Positions 58,240 through 64,000 of a stretch of DNA of 64,000 nucleotides are shown one piece after another. Within the stretch, counting starts at the first letter, position 1. Every line of letters begins with the position of its first letter. The position numbers were made by a program, and so were the translations under genes. The notes under the pieces were generated by a model. That model saw nothing but the letters and a program-made list of their open reading frames with translations. It searched no databases and was not told the origin of the DNA. Origin of the DNA: Holothuria scabra (lineage: Eukaryota > Echinodermata > Holothuroidea > Aspidochirotida > Holothuriidae); the NCBI GenBank assembly GCA_037179385.1, contig CM074189.1, forward strand, positions 21,525,020-21,589,019. Reading direction: 5' to 3'.

Positions 58240-60160
58240 TTCGATGATACATACATGTTCTTTTCAATAAAATGCTACATTTCTTGTAACACCTGGGGAC
58301 CCAAAGTGACCTTTGACTCCACCAGTGAGTAACTGGTTTTTCTTTTAACCAAAACACTTCCATATTTAAAAAGTCAAATTTCATACTGTGCCTTAAGATA
58401 TTCTGCAAACAAGGTTTTCAGAGTTTAATGCCAGGTGATACCAGATGACCATTGACCTCCACCAAAATCAATAGGGTTCTTCCTTACATCATAATGCATC
58501 AACAGATCAAGTTTGAAATCAATCCAAACTTCCTACCTTGAGATATCGTGTAAACAAGGATTTCCAGGTTTGACAAAATGTGACCCCAAATGACTTCTGA
58601 CCTTCACCAAAATAAATAGGGGTCTTCCTCACCTCATAACGCATGAACATATCAAGTTTGAAATGAATCCGTTTCCCACCATGAGATATTGTGTAAACAA
58701 GGATTTTGGGGTTGGACTCTATATGATCCCAAATGACCTCTGACTGCCAACAAAATTAATAGGGTTCTTCCTTACATCATAACACATCAACGTGTGAAGT
58801 TTGAAATCAATCCATGTTTCCTATCTTGAGATATCTTGTAAACAAGGATTTTGGGGTTTGACCCCATGTGACCCCAAATGACCTTTGACCTCCACCAAAA
58901 TAGATAGGGTTCTTCCTCACCTCATAATGCATCGACATATTAAGTTTGAAATGAATCCAAGTTTCCCACCATGAGATATCGTGTAAACAAGGATTTCGGG
59001 GTTTGACCCCATGTGACCGCAAATGACCTTTGACCTCCACCAAAATAGATAGGGTTCTTCCTCACCTCATAATGCACCGAAATATTAAGTTTGAAATGAA
59101 TCCAAGTTTCCCACCATGAGATATCGTGTAAACAAGGATTTTGGGGTTTGACCTCATGTGACCCCAAATGACTTCTGACCGGCAACAAAATTAATAGGGT
59201 TCTTCCTTACATCATAACACATCAACGTGTCAAGTTTGAAATCAATCCATGTTTCCTGTCTTGAGATATCTTGTAAACAAGGATTTTGGGGTTTGACCCC
59301 ATGTGACCCCAAATGACCTCTGACTGCCAACAAAATTAATAGGGTTTTTCCTTTCATCATAACGCATCAACATATCAAATTTGAAATGAATCCAAGTTTC
59401 CCACCATGAGATATTGTGTAAACAAGGATTTTGGGGTTTGACCCTATGTGACCCCAAATGACCTCTGACCGCCAACAAAATTAATAGGGTTCTTCCTTAC
59501 ATCATAACACATCAACGTGTCAAGTTTGAAATTAATCCAAGTTTCCCACCATGAGATATTGTGTAAACAAGGATTTCCGGGTTTGACTTCATGTGACCCC
59601 AAATGACCTTTGACCTCCACCAAAATAGATAGGATTCTTCCTCACCTCATAACGCATCAACGTATCAAGTTTGAAATGAATCCAAGTTTCCTGCCATGAG
59701 ATATTGTGTAAACAAGGATTTCGGGTTTTGACCCCATGTGACCCCAAATGACCTCTGACCGCCAACAAAATTAATAGGGTTCTTCCTTCCATCATAACGC
59801 ATCAATGTGTCAAGTTTGATATTAATCCAAGTTTCCTATCTTGAGATATCGTGTAAACAAGGATTTGGGGGTTTGACCCCACGTGACCCCAAATGACCTT
59901 CGACCTCCACCAAAATCAATAGGGTTTTTCCTTACATCATAATGCATCAACATATCAAGTTTGAAATGAATCCAAGTTTCCTATCTTGAGATATCGTGTA
60001 AACAAGGATTTCGGGTTTTGACCCCCTGTGACCCCAGGTGACCTTTGACCTCCACCAAAATCAATAGGGTTCTTCCTCTCAGTATGGGGTATCTCTGTAC
60101 CAAGTTTGAGAATTGTCAGATCTTCCCTTCTCAAGATATCGTGTAAACAAGCAAAGTGTC
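58240..60160. repeat. 145-bp tandem array (about 12-13 copies) ending in a CA microsatellite
   Basis: Recurring blocks are GTGTAAACAAGGATTT, GACCCCATGTGACCCCAAATG, the ACCTTTGACC/ACCTCTGACC variants and AGGGTTCTTCC. GAGATAT recurs at about 145-base steps. The first copies are diverged, later ones close to identical. Since 145 is not a multiple of three, the open frames here are by-products. The perfect DR1 motif TGACCTTTGACCT occurs at 58,879, 59,024, 59,604 and 60,039. A CA/CACG microsatellite follows at 60,158-60,246. Confidence 0.93.
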
Positions 60161-60246
60161 ACAAACACACGCACATACACACACACATACACACACATAC
60201 ACACATACACACACACACGCACATACACACATACATACACATGCAC
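60158..60246. repeat. CA-rich microsatellite
   Basis: Imperfect (CA)n with TACA and CGCA interruptions, directly after the last 145-bp unit. Confidence 0.9.
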
Positions 60247-60289
60247 GCCATCATGAATGCATAGGTTTCTCTTTTCATTGAAACCAAAA

Positions 60290-60490
60290 ACTGGTCTCAG
60301 TTGGGGTTGGCACAGACTTTTTCCAGTTGAATCTCCTATTTTTTCCCTACTCCATTGCTTATGCTGAGCACTAAGCACAGTGGCAGTAAGTTCCATTTTG
60401 AAAGTCTTTGGTATGACCCAACCTGGGCTCCGCCTCCTGACCTTCTGACTAGTGCAAGGCAGATGCTCTAACCACTTGACTATGTAGACA
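60290..60490 (-). mobile_element. tRNA-derived SINE copy with good head
   Basis: Read on the minus strand it starts near 60,490 with AGTCAAGTGGTTAGAGCATC, a clear box A, then a degraded box B (GGCGGAGCCC), and the common body with AAGCAATGGAGTAGGG. The tail at 60,290 is truncated. Confidence 0.7.
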
Positions 60491-62390
60491 CCTGATAGTA
60501 AACTAAGAAATAAAAGTATTGCCAGCAGCAGGATTCACTGTTGAGTACACATAATTGATTGACACAGCACCCCTTATGATTGTCCACAACTGCTTTGTGA
60601 CAGACCAACAATAGTAACATCTGTAAAGCATTTTAATAATTGTTATAGTATCTGTTCACTCTTAAAAGGCACTTTAGAGTTATTTAAGAACCAATTTTTG
60701 CAGTGGAGCAGTCAGTGTAGCATATGTTATCAACTCGGGTACATTTTTCATCTCTCTGGTGGTTTTCCTTTTGAACAGAGAAGACCATAATAATGTTTTC
60801 AGACAAATTGGTCAAATTTGCATGATAGGAACCTGCCAAGAAAGGAACCTGCCCTTAGCTCATTTGAAAATTTTGAAGAAAAAAAAGGTACTTGAAATAT
60901 GTTAAAACCATGCTGATACTCAATTTGGAAGCAGTCAAGTGGGGAACACACCTAAGATAGAGAGAGTCATAGTAAGAAGTTTAAATTACTTGAGGAAGCA
61001 TTATTGGCCACAAGCTGTAGAAACTTACAGTATAAATCAGTAACACAGATGGCTATAAACCATTGTTGATCAACTGGAGTAAGAATGTCTTGTTTCAATG
61101 AAAGCCAAAGTGGATTTATCCAACTGTGTTTTAAACTCTAGGGCTATGCTTAAATGTGCTTAGTCAGAGAGTTGTCAGCAAGTCCTTGGTTTGGGAATGG
61201 GGGTTCAACACCTTTAAACTCCTAAACTATGACTTTGGAAAAACTGCACAAGTTTTCCACACACCCCACCGGGTCCTGAGATCTGACTCTCTAGTACTCT
61301 TTAGTTTTAAGTATGTAATATGCTGATTTCTACAAAATGTGTTAAAGACAATATTAATACGACAGGTTAGGATAAAACTTTTCACAGCAACTTTCAAAGA
61401 TACATGCGAGATATTATTAAGCTATCAATCCTTCAGCAATTTTAACTTCAGTCTTTCAACGAACAGAGAGACAATCTAACACAGAGATGGGCAGCCAATG
61501 GCCAAGCAGTGGTTTCTACATGACAAAAGGGTCCATTACCAAATAGTTTGAAACCCTCAGTGGCATCTCATTCAATGTTGTCAGATAAAACTATTTTTCC
61601 AATTACTTATCAACAATAATACTATGGGGAAATTATGGTTTTGTGAACTAAGATTTATACTGCTTGAAAGTCCAGGTAGTTAACAATATGAAAACAGCAG
61701 AAGGTTGTTGGTTAAGAGAGGCTTGGTCAATGTTTCACTCCTAATATCTGGCCATTCAATCAAAAAGATTGCCCACCACTGATCTAACACAACACTGCTT
61801 TCCCCAATACTGGTAATTGAAGCATTCGAGTCTCAGAATAGGATGAAAAGTCCAGCTGGAAAAAATTTAGCCTTTGATTTTTAAGTGGGTGTATGCCACA
61901 TTAAGCTTGTTTTTGCTGTTGTTGTTATTTTTTATATCTATATATTTAATAATACTATCAGCAGACTGCATTCAGCTACACACCTATGAAAGCTTCTTGT
62001 CCCTCAGCCTAAGCAGGCCCATAAAGAAGATGTAACCACAACCTTCCTATATACATGAACATAACACTTTGCACTAACGTCCTCTGCGAGAGATTGATAC
62101 TACCATACTTGGAAGTATATCCTAAGCAAGGTGGTTGCCTGTTATGGCTTTAATGTGTGAATGTCTGGACTCCCTAAAGTAGTCAAATTGAAAGATTTTG
62201 CAAGAAACTTGTTTCTTTTTTTTCAAAATAATGCAAGGTAAGGTCAAAATCACTTGAAAGATTGAAGGAAGATGATACTTTTTCTGTTCAAGTCTAAATT
62301 TTATTTTAAATGTTAGAGAGTCATCATCAAATCATACGCTTATCTTACTGATGACTCTTGGTGACAAACCTTTTAGGACACATGCAAAAA
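60491..62390. other. Intron between E1 and E2, upper part
   Basis: About 1.9 kb of AT-rich intron. No exon, tandem array or transposon end was recognised. Confidence 0.45.
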
Positions 62391-62394
62391 GCAA

Positions 62395-62618
62395 AGTCGG
62401 CTAGTTAACTGGTCCACCCAAAGGTGCTTCAGTCCGACGCACAACCGACTTCGTCGGCTGAGCAAACCGATTTTAGTGGCAAGCCTATGCCAAGTGGGAG
62501 GAAAGCCGGAGTACCCAGAGAAAACCCACGTACATCGAGCGGGACTTGAACCCATGCACATGTGAGACACATTGGTACACAGCAGCTGGAATAGACCACT
62601 CTGCCACTCGACGACCTT
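62395..62618 (-). mobile_element. Second tRNA-derived SINE type
   Basis: Read on the minus strand from 62,618: GTCGTCGAGTGGCAGAGTGG (box A region), then GGGTTCAAGTCCCGC (box B), a tRNA-like head with a long variable region as in Leu or Ser tRNAs. A body with GTGGGTTTTCTCTGGGTAC and CCGGCTTTCCTCCCAC follows, which I recall as a core shared by several invertebrate SINEs. Loss of tRNA pairing and the attached body argue against a working tRNA gene. It ends about 80 bases below the E1 donor. Confidence 0.65.
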
Positions 62619-62699
62619 TTAGGACACATGATCCTCTGTCCATTTATGTAGGAAGTCTGTGATTATTATATACTGTATGTTTGTTCAATATATACCAAC

Positions 62700-62828
62700 C
62701 TTGACAGGTATGTCCATTCTCACAAAGTTCGTATCCTACAGCACAGAGACACTGGTAGCTTCCATGAGAGTTTTGGCAGGCATACTGGCACGGGGAAAAG
62801 CCACGTAGGGGGCGACATTCATTGATGT
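62700..62828 (-). CDS. Exon E1: calcium-binding EGF module with an extra cysteine
   Basis: 129 bases, 43 residues, acceptor gagacag, donor gttggt. D-I-N-E-C start; cysteines at 5, 14, 18, 27, 29, 36 and 42. Position 36 (Y-E-L-C-E-N) is a seventh cysteine where its neighbours have alanine or another residue, so one thiol is unpaired within the module. CQNSHGSYQCLC fits the beta-hydroxylation consensus. It is the most upstream exon visible; its acceptor shows that the gene continues beyond the right edge. Confidence 0.92.
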
Positions 62829-64000
62829 CTGTCTCAGCAAAGCAAGGGAAATATTTTAAGCAGAGAATTAGCTATAATTAGTAGCATTTTCACACACGTT
62901 ACCATAACTGTACATAAGTATTATGTTCTTAAAGAAGGTTACACATTTAATAAACATTTATGATTCCTCTGTGTTGGAAAATATTAATTTTTAACGTGTT
63001 TTGCTTTAAGACGGTTACAAATCTGAATAATGGTACCATAAAAGGTACCTTCGTATGCTACACTCTGTTTAAATGTTAAAGTTGAAAAGCAATTGTTCTA
63101 AAAAGATTTGTCTAAAACTGAATGTACCATTAGTACAGTGCAATGGCAGTTGTTACATAGAATGCTTGGCCTGTATGTATCACAGTATAAATACTGTAAT
63201 TATGGTGACAGATTTGCTGTAGCCTCATTTAGGAAGACTGGCTTTATATACTTCAAAGCTGATCTAATTACACAAATAAATCTTTTACAAATATACTTCT
63301 GGCAAAGACATGTGAGCAAAAGATAGCTTCAAAAGTTTTAGCTCTATCCTAGTAAGCCAGCTGTGAAATTTTCTTACAATTAAGTCATTTGCATAGGAAT
63401 TTCTATGCTTTCAAGTTAATGCAAGACTAAACGTTGTAAAAGGCATTTCATTTTTTATTTTGTCCATTTTTCATGCCAGTGAGAAAGCTGTAAGAATCTC
63501 TGAATATCTACCAAAACTGCTTGCAGTTATCGCTACTAATTACATCGCAACATGTCAGGGCAGTGAAGCTTTTCATACAAAAATGCAGGCATTTCATTTA
63601 AAAATAGATTGGTATTAGTCAATTATATCAAAACATTTTTTTTAATCAGACATTGACATGTAGGCCCTACTATCTAAATCTATGGCAGAAATATAATTTA
63701 AACCAAAGCAAAACTTTGCATGTGCTTGAGGAAATGGGAAAAGACTGTCCTCAGTCTTTCACTCGACTTTATATTTTTTTTAGGGAAAAGTTGTTCAAAG
63801 AATTCTTATGCATCAAGTTATTTATAAGCAAGGAGCAGAAGCATAAATTCTCTATATTTCTCAGCAATCACATCTGTCCAAGATTTGAACATTTAGATAT
63901 GAAAAACAATTCAATTCGCTACATATTTAACATAGGAATGAACACATATCACAATATCTTATGACATGAGATCCACAGCACCTGCTGTATCTCATGCACA
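62829..64000. other. Intron upstream of E1
   Basis: About 1.2 kb of AT-rich sequence. Open frames on the plus strand at 63,108 and 63,653 show no domain. No further EGF exon and no promoter was seen. Confidence 0.45.

Larger units (their letters stand above)
294..62828 (-). other. Partial large gene: multi-EGF, Ig-containing extracellular protein (34 internal exons)
   Basis: This span covers the visible part of one gene. The 34 exons listed separately are all phase 1-1, each bounded by AG acceptor and GT donor on the minus strand, and join into about 1,317 residues without a stop. Modules in order: cbEGF-rich block, cbEGF/short-EGF alternation, ten short EGFs, Ig, two EGFs, half an Ig. The first and last exons both need neighbours outside the window, so start codon, signal peptide and C-terminus are unseen. 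Known: such modules act outside the cell, cbEGF binding calcium and Ig binding ligands. Inferred: the C-terminal EGF-Ig-EGF-EGF-Ig order resembles Tie receptor ectodomains, so fibronectin III, membrane and kinase parts may follow beyond position 1. Alternatives are a fibrillin-, hemicentin- or WIF1-like matrix protein. Two adjacent genes, split in the 5.3-kb intron at 29.6-34.9 kb, cannot be excluded. Confidence 0.85.

Noticed and set aside
58196..59795. Chain of overlapping minus-strand frames with a repeated peptide (GQTPKSLFTRYL, RKNPI)
   Set aside because: They arise from the 145-bp tandem array; 145 is not a multiple of three, so every frame is hit in turn and no splice sites or start context support a protein.
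62538..62618. Possible tRNA-Leu or tRNA-Ser gene
   Set aside because: Boxes A and B are present, but the attached conserved SINE body and imperfect arms fit a tRNA-derived SINE better.

Overview
This window is intron-rich, AT-rich genomic DNA from a metazoan, most likely a marine deuterostome invertebrate; an echinoderm is my best guess. Reasons: one gene of small symmetric exons spread over more than 62 kb, GT-AG splice sites throughout, many extracellular EGF modules joined to immunoglobulin-like modules, a tRNA-derived SINE family, many short inverted-repeat transposons, and no bacterial gene layout. The species call is inference and rests on no search.

The only gene I can support lies on the minus strand and runs off both ends of the window. 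I reconstructed 34 internal exons, E1 at 62,700-62,828 down to E34 at 294-461: 3,951 coding bases, about 1,317 residues. All begin and end in phase 1, all have an AG acceptor and a GT donor, and none of the 33 junction codons is a stop. Each EGF module occupies one exon. In gene order: E1-E9 (62.8-43.2 kb) are mainly calcium-binding EGF (cbEGF) modules, with two cysteine-enlarged exons at E8 and E9; E10-E19 (41.3-29.0 kb) mostly alternate short EGF and cbEGF exons; E20-E29 (28.2-6.9 kb) are ten short EGF modules with tenascin/WIF1-type cysteine spacing; E30-E31 form an Ig-like domain; E32-E33 are two short EGF modules; E34 is the first half of a second Ig-like domain whose other half lies off the left edge. 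The order EGF-Ig-EGF-EGF-Ig recalls the ectodomain of Tie-family receptor tyrosine kinases, but no kinase, membrane segment, signal peptide, start or stop codon is in the window, so the family call is tentative.

The rest is intron. It holds several families of non-autonomous DNA transposons (four elements flanked by TTAA, a 258-bp family seen three times, a 31-bp-TIR element, an ACTAG-flanked element, a CpG-dense element), two near-perfect foldback hairpins (50.4-50.7 and 53.2-53.3 kb), about ten pieces of one tRNA-derived SINE, one piece of another, and tandem arrays with periods of about 20, 28 and 145 bp. One TIR element near 7 kb carries a fragment resembling a HIRAN domain. The 145-bp array repeatedly contains the perfect DR1 nuclear-receptor motif. 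Two neighbouring EGF exons carry related downstream intron sequence, a trace of exon duplication. I found no rRNA, CRISPR or convincing functional tRNA gene.
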